NCBI RefSeq assembly: GCF_005843885.1
Contig: NZ_CP040443.1
Location: 4,960,001-5,024,000 of the forward strand
Length of the DNA: 64,000 bases
Source of the DNA: Escherichia sp. E4742
GTDB taxonomy: Bacteria > Pseudomonadota > Gammaproteobacteria > Enterobacterales > Enterobacteriaceae
Reading direction: 5' to 3'
This document shows, piece by piece, positions 47,045-54,760 of this stretch. The first letter of the stretch is position 1. Each line of letters starts with the position of its first letter. Under the pieces are notes generated by a model. That model made no database searches. It was given only the letters and a program-made list of their open reading frames with translations, and had not been told where the DNA came from. The translations under genes and the position numbers were made by a program.

Positions 47045-47294
47045 AATGGGATTCGTTTTGTGGGGTGAACTTTAGCTCAATCAACGCGATGGCTTTTTGA
47101 ATAGCACGCATAGTGACTGGGTCAGCAGCAGCCGGATGGTGAGTAAAATCAATATTCTTCAGCTGGCTGGACATTTTTTCACGTACCTCAACAGGCGCGA
47201 TCACATCGAGCACGTCGAGAATTTGTTTGATCACCAACTGGCAAGCAACAACATCAGAAACCAGTTCCTGATCGGCATTCAGCGGCTGGGACAT
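47043..47294 (-). CDS. yecJ: YecJ, DUF2766 small protein
   Basis: YecJ is an 83-residue cytosolic protein of unknown function (DUF2766), conserved among enterobacteria. It contains no membrane segment or metal motif. An AGGAG ribosome site lies 8 bp before the ATG. It converges on ftnB and follows azuC. Confidence 0.9.
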   Translation of the reverse strand: MSQPLNADQELVSDVVACQLVIKQILDVLDVIAPVEVREKMSSQLKNIDFTHHPAAADPVTMRAIQKAIALIELKFTPQNESH

Positions 47295-47380
47295 CCTAAA
47301 CTCCTGATAGCATTTTGAAAGCCGTTATAGTAGCGGCTTCCCTTCTTCAACGATAGTCACATCAGCCCGCATCAGGGTAC

Positions 47381-47407
47381 AAAAAAACCTGCCGAAGCAG
47401 GTTTTTT
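47381..47407 (-). terminator. Terminator of azuC
   Basis: ACCTGC-TTCG-GCAGGT followed by six T on the minus strand, starting 2 bp after the azuC stop codon. The other strand also has seven T. Confidence 0.9.
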
Positions 47408-47408
47408 G

Positions 47409-47495
47409 TTATCTGAACATATTGCCAGGCGGTACGTCTTTAAACGTCTTGCAATAATTATTGAACATGCTTTTCAGGATCTTACGCAGTTTCAT
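47409..47495 (-). CDS. azuC: Small membrane-associated protein AzuC (28 aa)
   Basis: This 28-residue ORF starts MKLRKILKSMFNNY and ends PPGNMFR, identical to AzuC as I remember it. In K-12 AzuC is an inner-membrane-associated amphipathic protein that binds and stimulates glycerol-3-phosphate dehydrogenase GlpD. A CGGAG ribosome site precedes the ATG. A perfect CRP site lies about 85 bp upstream. Confidence 0.93.
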   Translation of the reverse strand: MKLRKILKSMFNNYCKTFKDVPPGNMFR

Positions 47496-47573
47496 CGCGC
47501 CACTCCGATTATTTGTTATGCAGGTGTTATCGTCTTTACGTTTATAATATGACATTCATCACAAAAATCAATC

Positions 47574-47597
47574 TTTATGTGATGCTCATCACATAAA
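47574..47597. promoter_or_regulatory. CRP site between azuC and yecR
   Basis: A perfect 24-bp inverted repeat (11-bp arms, 2-bp centre) contains TGTGATGCTCATCACA at 47578-47593, the exact TGTGA-N6-TCACA form. It is centred about 48 bp upstream of the inferred azuC start, and 160 bp upstream of yecR on the other side. Confidence 0.85.
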
Positions 47598-47747
47598 TAC
47601 CTCTTTGATGTTATAAAAATGATAATCACAAAACCTCTGCGTTCTGCAGAAAGCAAGGAATAGCGCTAATCCGTCGTCTTTTCTGTCCATAGCCTGGCTG
47701 TGACCACAAGTACAATACCTGTTTCTTCTCCCTCTTCAGGCTGTGAC

Positions 47748-48071
47748 ATGAAACATCTGATAATTGTTTTTTCACTTTTAACAGTAGCGGGCTGTACCGT
47801 AACTCGTCAGGCTCACCTGAGCGATGTTAACGCCACGAGTGGTATTGTACGCCTCGTTTACAATCAGGCTTTTTTACAACACGCCCGCACTGACAACTAT
47901 CTCGATCAGGGAATCGCGAACCGCGCATGTCAGCAGGTTGGATTTACCCGCGCCTTTGCGTTTGGGCAACCTGTAAGTAACTGTAGTTTGTTTGCGGGAT
48001 CATTATGTCTGAATACGCAATTTACACTGTCGTATCAGTGCCGATACTTAACACCCTCGGCTTATCAATAA
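47748..48071 (+). CDS. yecR: YecR, flagellar-regulon lipoprotein
   Basis: This 107-residue lipoprotein has an N-terminal signal with the lipobox TVAGC (Cys16) and four further Cys in the mature part (RACQQ, NCSL, SLCL, YQCR) that could form disulfides. YecR is known in E. coli as a FlhDC/FliA-regulated gene of unknown function. The frame opens 16 codons earlier, but only the ATG at 47748 gives a lipoprotein signal. Confidence 0.88.
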   Translation: MKHLIIVFSLLTVAGCTVTRQAHLSDVNATSGIVRLVYNQAFLQHARTDNYLDQGIANRACQQVGFTRAFAFGQPVSNCSLFAGSLCLNTQFTLSYQCRYLTPSAYQ

Positions 48072-48249
48072 AGATTTTAATCAGCGAGGGAGGCTTCGCT
48101 GGTTAATTAACATCACAAATAGCGTTAATGCGTTTTATTCACATTCGCATTTTTAATAATTGAATTTAATATTTTACCTTTTGCAAATAATAAAATAACA
48201 AATTATAGTGGCGCCACAGCAACAAATATAACCTTTGTGGAGCACTATC

Positions 48250-48747
48250 ATGCTGAAACCAGAAATGATTGAAAAACTTAATGAGCAGATGAACCTGGAA
48301 CTCTACTCTTCACTGCTTTATCAGCAAATGAGCGCATGGTGCAGCTATCACACCTTCGAAGGTGCTGCCGCGTTTCTGCGTCGCCACGCCCAGGAAGAGA
48401 TGACGCATATGCAGCGTCTGTTTGATTACCTGACCGATACTGGAAATTTACCGCGAATTAATACCGTTGAATCACCGTTTGCTGAATATTCTTCACTTGA
48501 TGAATTATTCCAGGAAACCTATAAACACGAACAATTAATTACGCAAAAAATTAACGAACTCGCTCACGCTGCCATGACTAATCAGGACTACCCAACGTTC
48601 AATTTCCTGCAATGGTATGTATCTGAACAACACGAAGAAGAGAAATTGTTCAAATCTATTATTGATAAATTGAGCCTGGCGGGGAAAAGCGGCGAAGGAC
48701 TTTATTTCATCGATAAAGAACTCTCTACGCTCGACGCACAAAACTAA
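48250..48747 (+). CDS. ftnA: Ferritin FtnA
   Basis: FtnA is the main iron-storage ferritin, a 24-subunit cage with a ferroxidase centre. The 165-residue protein keeps the diiron ligands E17 (NLELYSS), E49/E50 and H53 (HAQEEMTHM), and the later E94 and Gln/Glu on helices C and D, unlike FtnB. The ATG at 48250 (MLKPEMIEK) follows a TGGAG ribosome site. It stands alone and converges on yecH. Confidence 0.97.
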   Translation: MLKPEMIEKLNEQMNLELYSSLLYQQMSAWCSYHTFEGAAAFLRRHAQEEMTHMQRLFDYLTDTGNLPRINTVESPFAEYSSLDELFQETYKHEQLITQKINELAHAAMTNQDYPTFNFLQWYVSEQHEEEKLFKSIIDKLSLAGKSGEGLYFIDKELSTLDAQN

Positions 48748-48784
48748 TCTTCTCTGGCGGCAGATTTTCTGCCGCCGTTTCAGA

Positions 48785-49024
48785 TCAGTGACGACAAATC
48801 TTACTTTTATCGGTTGAGAATCCTTCTTCGCAAGGAATAAATTTGCCTTTTTCCGCCAGAAAAGCCACCAACTCTCCCGCCGTCATCCCTTCAGCCGAGC
48901 AAGTATGAAAACGTGTCTGATCACCAAAACGTGCTTTGATAGCCGCTTCCAGACTGGCGTGCGTATATTGCTCACCTGATTCAATCATCATATTTAACAC
49001 TTCATGACCGTGAATAGATTCCAT
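48785..49024 (-). CDS. yecH: YecH family metal-binding-like small protein
   Basis: YecH is a 79-residue soluble protein of unknown function. It carries His4/His6 near the N terminus (SIHGHEVL), HTCSAEG in the middle and a C-terminal Cys-x2-His (KICRH), which suggests metal binding. It is convergent with ftnA and divergent from tyrP. Confidence 0.9.
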   Translation of the reverse strand: MESIHGHEVLNMMIESGEQYTHASLEAAIKARFGDQTRFHTCSAEGMTAGELVAFLAEKGKFIPCEEGFSTDKSKICRH

Positions 49025-49104
49025 CGTTCCTCCTCAAAAAAGGCATAGCGTAACGATCCCAGCGTCTTAAGGCTTTGCGCCAGCGCAGTTCTGAATGCAT
49101 TTAT

Positions 49105-49145
49105 CGTACATTTTTGTTTACACTATATGTAACGTCGATTTGACG
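49105..49145. promoter_or_regulatory. Candidate pair of TyrR boxes upstream of tyrP
   Basis: CGTACATTTTTGTTTACA (49105-49122) and TGTAACGTCGATTTGACG (49128-49145) resemble TyrR boxes (TGTAAA-N6-TTTACA), the first stronger. Their centres are 23 bp apart, as in the known strong/weak pair of tyrP. TyrR would repress with tyrosine and activate with phenylalanine. Confidence 0.7.
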
Positions 49146-49213
49146 AAATATAGATAATGCCTTAACCTGCGCCGCAGATATCACTCATAAAGATCGTCAG
49201 GACAGAAGAAAGC

Positions 49214-50425
49214 GTGAAAAACAGAACTCTGGGAAGTGTTTTTATCGTGGCGGGAACCACAATTGGCGCAGGTATGCTGGCAATGCCGCTGGCAGCGGCT
49301 GGCGTCGGTTTTACCGTCACTCTGACATTGTTAATTGGCCTGTGGGCCTTGATGTGTTACACCGCTCTGTTACTGCTGGAAGTGTATCAGCATGTCCCTG
49401 CAGATACCGGCTTAGGCACGCTGGCAAAACGCTATCTGGGCCGCTACGGTCAGTGGCTGACCGGCTTCAGTATGATGTTTTTAATGTACGCCCTGACCGC
49501 AGCATATATCAGCGGTGCCGGTGAATTGCTGGCCTCCAGCATCAGCGACTGGACAGGCATTTCAATGACCACAACCGCTGGCGTGCTGTTGTTTACTTTT
49601 GTTGCCGGTGGTGTGGTTTGTGTTGGGACGTCGCTGGTCGATTTGTTTAACCGTTTTTTGTTCAGCGCCAAGATTATTTTCCTGGTGCTAATGCTGGTAT
49701 TGCTGCTACCACATATTCATAAAATCAATCTGCTAACGCTGCCACTGCAACAGGGTCTGGCATTGTCTGCAATTCCGGTGATTTTTACCTCGTTTGGTTT
49801 TCACGGTAGCGTACCGAGCATCGTCAGCTATATGGATGGCAACATTCGTAAATTGCGCTGGGTGTTTATTACCGGTAGCGCGATCCCTCTGGTGGCATAT
49901 ATTTTCTGGCAACTGGCGACACTGGGCAGCATTGATTCAACAACCTTTATGGGACTGCTGGCGAATCATGCTGGATTAAATGGGCTGTTACAGGCATTAC
50001 GCGAAGTGGTGGCCTCGCCGCATGTCGAGTTGGCAGTGCATTTATTCGCTGATTTAGCCCTCGCCACATCTTTCCTGGGCGTAGCGTTAGGCTTATTTGA
50101 TTATCTGGCGGATTTGTTTCAGCGTTCCAATACCGTTGGTGGAAGACTGCAAACCGGTGTAATTACCTTTCTGCCGCCACTGGCGTTTGCGCTGTTTTAT
50201 CCACGTGGTTTTGTAATGGCGCTCGGGTATGCTGGCGTAGCGCTGGCAGTACTGGCGTTGATAATTCCTTCACTGCTGACCTGGCAGAGCAGGAAGCATA
50301 ATCCACAAGCAAGTTATCGGGTGAAAGGTGGACGTCCAGCTCTGGTGTTAGTGTTTATCTGTGGCATTAGCGTGATTGGCGTGCAATTTTTGATTGCGGC
50401 AGGGTTGTTGCCAGAAGTGGGATAA
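49214..50425 (+). CDS. tyrP: Tyrosine-specific permease TyrP
   Basis: TyrP imports L-tyrosine with protons. The 403-residue protein has about eleven membrane helices and belongs to the aromatic/hydroxy amino acid permease family, with the N-terminal GTTIGAGMLAMPLAAAGVGF unwound-helix motif that binds substrate. Translation begins at GTG 49214. TyrR-like boxes lie upstream. Confidence 0.97.
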   Translation: MKNRTLGSVFIVAGTTIGAGMLAMPLAAAGVGFTVTLTLLIGLWALMCYTALLLLEVYQHVPADTGLGTLAKRYLGRYGQWLTGFSMMFLMYALTAAYISGAGELLASSISDWTGISMTTTAGVLLFTFVAGGVVCVGTSLVDLFNRFLFSAKIIFLVLMLVLLLPHIHKINLLTLPLQQGLALSAIPVIFTSFGFHGSVPSIVSYMDGNIRKLRWVFITGSAIPLVAYIFWQLATLGSIDSTTFMGLLANHAGLNGLLQALREVVASPHVELAVHLFADLALATSFLGVALGLFDYLADLFQRSNTVGGRLQTGVITFLPPLAFALFYPRGFVMALGYAGVALAVLALIIPSLLTWQSRKHNPQASYRVKGGRPALVLVFICGISVIGVQFLIAAGLLPEVG

Positions 50426-50491
50426 ACGCTTTGCCGTGCATATGGACATAATCCAGTCTTCTGTCCACATCCTTATCAGGCCCATAAAACA

Positions 50492-50519
50492 TGGGTGCCA
50501 GAGTTAATTCTGGCACCCA
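50492..50519. terminator. Hairpin between tyrP and yecA
   Basis: TGGGTGCCAGA ... TCTGGCACCCA forms an 11-bp perfect stem with a 6-base loop between convergent tyrP and yecA. Neither side has a good T-run, so termination may be weak or factor-assisted. Confidence 0.65.
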
Positions 50520-50529
50520 ATATAGCCTC

Positions 50530-51195
50530 TTAATGCAGGCAGCACTGCTTATATTTCTTGCCACTACCACATGGGCAAGGGTCGTTACGACCCGGTTTTT
50601 CTTCAGCTTTAATCGGTTGCTGAACAGCTTTTTCCTGAGGATGCGTCATCCAGTAAGCATGCAAATCAAGCGCCGCCAGTCGAATGGCATCCACGCTTTC
50701 TTCAAACGCTTCTGGCGACATCTTCTCTACGCGCTCGAAGTTTTCCTCAGAACCGTGCAGCGCAATCGCTTCAAGCGCCGGTTTTAATGAGTCAGGCAAT
50801 GCTGACCAGTCAGAAAGCGCCACGCCACGCATATAGCCAAAGCACCACTCTTCGACAATCGTCAGCTCCCTACCGTCAACTTCTCGCAGACCAAATAACA
50901 GTTCAAACTGTTCAGGAAACTCGTTGAGGCGCTCTGCTGTATCGGCCATATGTTGAAACGCCAGGTTCATAAAGCGCGTCATCTCTTTCTCTGACGCCCA
51001 GCGCGGCACATAATCCGCCCCACCCCACACAGCAACCAGCCACTGTTCTGGTTCAATTTCTTGCGGAGAACTCAACACCGCCGTCAACAAACCGTCCAGC
51101 TCTGCCACATCAAGGATGGCGTGGTCTGTGTTGTATTTGGTCAAGATATCATCCAGCCATTCCAACTCACTTTCGTTTAACGGTCCAGTTTTCAT
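50530..51195 (-). CDS. yecA: YecA, UPF0149 protein with SEC-C zinc motif
   Basis: YecA is a 221-residue protein with an N-terminal UPF0149 domain and a C-terminal SecA-like metal-binding motif (CPCGSGKKYKQCC, residues about 205-217). Such tails bind zinc or iron and can contact ribosomes; YecA has been reported as a ribosome-associated protein that may work with protein targeting. It is the last backbone gene before the leuZ island. Confidence 0.95.
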   Translation of the reverse strand: MKTGPLNESELEWLDDILTKYNTDHAILDVAELDGLLTAVLSSPQEIEPEQWLVAVWGGADYVPRWASEKEMTRFMNLAFQHMADTAERLNEFPEQFELLFGLREVDGRELTIVEEWCFGYMRGVALSDWSALPDSLKPALEAIALHGSEENFERVEKMSPEAFEESVDAIRLAALDLHAYWMTHPQEKAVQQPIKAEEKPGRNDPCPCGSGKKYKQCCLH

Positions 51196-51319
51196 ACGCT
51201 TTTCCTTGTGGATCTCGACTCGCCAGCGCCTATCTTACATGTCGGTCTGGCATAGAGATACTTTTCGAGTGGATTACCCGGAGATTAAAAATCAGAGAGG
51301 GTGTAACGACAAGTTGCAG

Positions 51320-51446
51320 ATACAAAAAAACCACCCGAAGGTGGTTTCACGACACTGCTTATTGCTTTGATTTTATTCTTATCTTTCCCATGGTACCCGG
51401 AGCGGGACTTGAACCCGCACAGCGCGAACGCCGAGGGATTTTAAAT
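51320..51446 (-). repeat. Left attachment repeat (leuZ 3' half + terminator)
   Basis: This 127-bp segment is identical to 56718-56844. It covers the tRNA operon terminator (51323-51347), the spacer, and the leuZ 3' part from the CCA end (51391) to the anticodon loop, where identity stops at the TTTAAAT of the loop. It is the displaced original 3' end of leuZ and cannot give a working tRNA, since the 5' half is missing. Confidence 0.95.
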
Positions 51447-51447
51447 T

Positions 51448-51818
51448 GTTCGTTTTGTGCAATAATTTCAAATGATTATGGTAAATTATCCGGACATAAT
51501 GGTGTGTGTGAATATCAAATAATCATATAGTTATGACACGTCTTACTCATCATCTTCTGAAGGTTTTTGGCAAAAAATACGCCGCACTGTTCATAAACTC
51601 GAATATCACAAAGCTTTGCAACCCACTGCAAAACTTTGCGTGTCCCACTTTTTGTCGCAGATCACCGGACAGCATCAAACTCCTCGTTGTCTGATGCTGG
51701 CGACGGTCCCCCCTTCATGATGCACCTCTGATATTCACTGTGTATACATACAAAATTGTTGTTCGATGGAGGTGTTCAAGTAAGAATATGGCTAGTTCTG
51801 CTAATTATCAGCCTGTGA
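51448..51818. other. Non-coding left arm of the leuZ element
   Basis: About 370 bp between the left attachment repeat and the SGNH gene have no ORF of substance. Short repeated words (CAAAGCTTTGCAACCCACTGCAAAACTTTGCG at about 51611-51643, a degenerate inverted/direct repeat) may be arm-type integrase or excisionase sites. A near LexA-like sequence lies at 51738-51753. A GGAGGTG ribosome-like motif at 51766 leads to no real ORF. Confidence 0.4.
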
Positions 51819-51844
51819 ATGAAACCCGCCGAGGCGGGTTTCAT
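51819..51844 (-). terminator. Perfect hairpin after the SGNH O-acetyltransferase gene
   Basis: ATGAAACCCGCC / GGCGGGTTTCAT is a perfect 12-bp inverted repeat with a 2-base centre, starting 4 bp after the stop codon of the minus-strand gene. The tail (TCA) is poor in T, but this phage-style terminator shape is common. It should end the acetylation operon. Confidence 0.75.
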
Positions 51845-51847
51845 TCG

Positions 51848-52942
51848 TTATCCCCACGAAGGGGGAGAGGTAAAGAAACTAGTTAAGGCATCCCTTTCAA
51901 CAACAGTTATAATGACATAATCAGGTTTGAAAGATTGCACCATCTGCTTCATCAATTTTGGAGTTACCCTGCCATGGTGAACCTGTAGTATTTCTTTGAA
52001 CTCTCTGGACATAAATGGAGACATTGCGTTACCAAATGAATCCCTTAACCATAGAACTTTCTTGTTGTTTAGTGCATTGTCTGAGATTATTAATGTAGGA
52101 GTTGTTGGTGCCTCGACAGACACCATCCGTTCATTAGAAATCTCCTCTCCAGTATCGAAATCAACTTTACGTATATTAATATTTTGTATGTCAGTTGATT
52201 TGATGTCTACTTTAATGTCATTAATTCTGTTAGTTCTAAGAAAAGCAGCCAAATCACCATCAGGACCTTTTTCCACTGAAAAATCCTTTTCTGTAAATAA
52301 AGGTGGCCATTTTACTTCATTGTCTGTTATTGAATCCCGTAAAAGATTGAATACTACTGATGCTCCAAAATGGTTCCAGTGAGTATCAGTATAGAAATAC
52401 AATGGTAATGATGATTTATTTTTCGTAGCTTCAATGGCACTTAATGTGTCTATGTAAATATCACCATTATCATTTATTATCTTTTTTATAATGGATTTAT
52501 CAGCATGTTCTGCCCAGGCAGGCAGGTGCTCAGAATAAACTGTGTCTTTATCTGGACCTATAGTCACAACGAATGATTTGACTCCTTGCCCCTCAAGATA
52601 TTCTTTCCATGCGTGCATTGAATCATGGAGTGATGAAATTGCAGAGGAATTTGAGTCAGTTACACCGTCACGCTTTGCTATTAACGTGTTTGCATACCCG
52701 TTACCAAGAAACAACCACCCATTCTTGCCTATAAGAACTTTATTCGGTTCTAAAGACACACCTCCAATAAACCCTATATATCCAAACTCACCCTCAAGAG
52801 AGTCCATGTTATACATTGTTTTGATATTATCTAGTAATGAATTGTTTTTGAAAAGCTTTCCATTAACTGTTAAGTTATATATAGGCAAAACCATTAACAT
52901 GGAGAATAAAACAACCATAAAAATACAAACTTTAATTTTCAT
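51848..52942 (-). CDS. AlgJ/AlgX-like SGNH O-acetyltransferase (periplasmic)
   Basis: The 364-residue protein has one N-terminal hydrophobic segment (about 6-25, signal anchor or signal peptide) and then an SGNH-fold domain of the AlgX/AlgJ type. The likely triad is D186 and H188 in YTDTHWNHFGA and S302 in LWLRDSFGNAM, the same order as in AlgJ/AlgX, enzymes that place acetyl groups on alginate. It overlaps the MBOAT gene (TAATG); I prefer the second ATG at 52942, which has GGAG seven bases upstream, over the ATG at 52954. The two proteins probably work together: MBOAT moves acetyl across the membrane and this enzyme transfers it to a polysaccharide. The target is unknown; no polymer genes are nearby. 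Confidence 0.85.
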   Translation of the reverse strand: MKIKVCIFMVVLFSMLMVLPIYNLTVNGKLFKNNSLLDNIKTMYNMDSLEGEFGYIGFIGGVSLEPNKVLIGKNGWLFLGNGYANTLIAKRDGVTDSNSSAISSLHDSMHAWKEYLEGQGVKSFVVTIGPDKDTVYSEHLPAWAEHADKSIIKKIINDNGDIYIDTLSAIEATKNKSSLPLYFYTDTHWNHFGASVVFNLLRDSITDNEVKWPPLFTEKDFSVEKGPDGDLAAFLRTNRINDIKVDIKSTDIQNINIRKVDFDTGEEISNERMVSVEAPTTPTLIISDNALNNKKVLWLRDSFGNAMSPFMSREFKEILQVHHGRVTPKLMKQMVQSFKPDYVIITVVERDALTSFFTSPPSWG

Positions 52943-52953
52943 GCTTGACTCCA

Positions 52954-54418
52954 TTAAAAATTAAAATATAAAAAAACAGGACTTGTGGTATGCAACACCA
53001 TATAAATAGACGTTGCCGTGATGAAGCTAAGAAAAAGTATCTTAGATATACTTTGCTCTTTTACATTTACAATTTCTACTGAGTTTTTTAATGTTGAAAT
53101 GTAAAATGCACAAGCAATTGCCGTGAATTGAATTGAATATCCAACAATTCCCACAGGGAGAACAGAAAATAATCTATCAGCCTGCACTCCAATCGCAGTC
53201 AAATTTGTAATTGGTATATCTGAAACAGAAACAGACCTTGCGGACTTAATATTAATCATCGCATAAATAATGTTCATTGCATCCTGGACTGTATGAGCCC
53301 TAAAGAAAATCCATGCTATATGCACATACAGGAATGTCACAGCCCAGGCCAAAGGTTTATACATTGACAGACCTAGCCTTGACCATGCCCTATGCACCAC
53401 TAGCGCGACCCCATGCATAGCCCCCCAAATAATGAACATCCAACTTGCACCGTGCCATAGTCCGCCGATGACGAAAGTCAAAAATAAATTAAAGTATGTT
53501 CTTGGTATGGAGCATCTGTTTCCACCCAAGGGTATATATAAGTAATCACGAAGATATCTTCCAAGCGTTATATGCCATCTGCGCCAGAAATCCTGTATAT
53601 TTAGTGCCTTGTAGGGAGAATTAAAGTTTATCGGAAGCCATATATTAAATAAAAGAGCTGCGCCAACAGCCATGTCGCAGTAACCGCTAAAATCAAAATA
53701 CAATTGAAATGTATAAGATAAACTCGTAACCCAGGCGCTATAGAAGTTATGTTGAGCACCAACGACATAACCAATCTCGGCCCATTGAGCAAATGTGTCT
53801 GCTATTATTGTTTTTTTTGAAAAGACCAATACCGAAAATCATCAACCCCATCAATATATTATTATAATTAATTGGAACTGTGCGGAGAGATTTAAACTGC
53901 GACATCATTTCTTTATGATGAAGTATTGGACCAGCAATTAAATGGGGGAAGAATGTCACAAAAAGAGAATAATTAACTAAATCATATTCTTTTGCATTTC
54001 CTTTATAGCTATCTACAAGAAACGCAATTTGAGTGAAGGTGTAAAAACTAATTCCAATAGGGAGTATTACCCCCTCAACATGAAAGCTTTGCCCTGTTAT
54101 TGCATTTACATTCTCTAAAAAAAAATTCATGTACTTATAATAACATAGAATAGCCAAGTTGGCTAGAATACCAATAGATAACATCGTTTTTTTTCTCTTG
54201 GCTCCCTTCGCCAATTGCACGCCTAAGCTATAGTTGAAAATTATAGAACCGAGCATTAATGGCAAATAGTTTAAGCTCCAGTAACTATAAAAATACAAAC
54301 TAGCCACCACAAGCCAAAGTTTGCCGAAATAAAGGAATTTAAATTTATTAAGTAAAAAGTAGACCAAAAATGTAATCGGCAAGAATGCAAATATAAATTC
54401 CGGAGAGCTGAAAATCAT
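52954..54418 (-). pseudogene. AlgI-like MBOAT O-acyltransferase, split by +1 A in an A8 tract
   Basis: Two overlapping frames on the minus strand (54418-53747 and up to 53829-52954) together encode a normal MBOAT protein of about 487 residues. The first gives MIFSSPEFIFAFLPITFLVYF and the AlgI N-terminal half. The second gives QLYFDFSGYCDMAVG, FWRRWHITLGRYLRDYLYIPLGGNR and the catalytic-His motif GGLWHGASW. They meet at eight A (complement of 53811-53818). With seven A the reading would be GIGLFKKTIIADTF, continuous. About ten membrane segments are expected. The break may be a mutation, a phase-variable tract, or be bypassed by slippage. It heads a two-gene unit with the SGNH gene. Confidence 0.85.
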
Positions 54419-54481
54419 TTTTCAAAATCAAAAAAAATTAAAGTGTCCATTCTAGCACAGTGAAATCAAGTAATCACCTCC

Positions 54482-54514
54482 AGCTTACGAGACTTATTTC
54501 ACATCTCGCAAGCT
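54482..54514. terminator. Hairpin between tail-like ORF and MBOAT gene
   Basis: AGCTTACGAGA ... TCTCGCAAGCT forms an 11-bp stem with one mismatch and an 11-base loop. No T-run follows on either strand, so it may be a weak or factor-assisted terminator separating the upstream tail-like ORF from the acetylation genes. Confidence 0.55.
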
Positions 54515-54524
54515 AGATTAGATA

Positions 54525-54746
54525 TCAGCTCAATCTGTAATTAACATATGACCAGTTAAAGGTTGTCGCCCCCTGATTGCTAATGGCTATGTTTCTACCT
54601 GATGCCAACACAGTGACGAATGCTGCAGATTTGATAGCCTGTAGGTAAACACTACCACCACACATGGCGATATACGTTAAAACGTAATTGGTTCCACTAC
54701 TGGATGCCCATACGCTGCTCAGGTAATTCCCCACTTCATTAGGCAA
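54525..54746 (-). CDS. Short ORF resembling a tail/receptor-binding protein C terminus
   Basis: This frame encodes up to 73 residues from a TTG, and stays open upstream to about 54818 without an ATG. I do not recognise a family with certainty. The composition is rich in Ser, Asn, Tyr, Trp and short beta-prone stretches (NWSYVNYRLS at the end), as in the tips of phage tail spikes or fibres. It probably is the surviving 3' end of a longer gene, its 5' part lost at the junction near 54750. Another possibility is a non-functional chance ORF. Confidence 0.4.
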   Translation of the reverse strand: MPNEVGNYLSSVWASSSGTNYVLTYIAMCGGSVYLQAIKSAAFVTVLASGRNIAISNQGATTFNWSYVNYRLS

Positions 54747-54760
54747 AGAGAACAGCGTGA

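Larger units (their letters stand above)
47381..47537 (-). ncRNA. azuC: AzuCR dual-function RNA (IsrB)
   Basis: The transcript carrying azuC was first found as the sRNA IsrB and later shown in K-12 to act both as mRNA for AzuC and as a base-pairing RNA. Here an AT-rich -10-like element (TATTATAAA on the minus strand, about 47541-47549) predicts a start near 47537, and the terminator gives a transcript of about 155-160 nt. The 5' end is inferred. Confidence 0.6.

Noticed and set aside
48235..48249. Upstream in-frame start for ftnA (MWSTI extension)
   Set aside because: The extension covers the ribosome site of the ATG at 48250, which gives the normal ferritin N terminus.
51738..51753. LexA-like box CTGTGTATACATACAA in the left arm of the leuZ element
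   Set aside because: One conserved position is wrong and no gene follows in either direction; not strong enough to annotate.
51788..51886. 32-codon plus-strand ORF starting MASSANYQPVNE
   Set aside because: It runs through the terminator hairpin and antisense into the SGNH gene; the GGAGGTG upstream is too far from the ATG.
53747..53829. Separate start of the second MBOAT half at a TTG (53829)
   Set aside because: The conserved protein continues across the A8 tract; a fresh start here would give a half membrane protein without its N-terminal helices.
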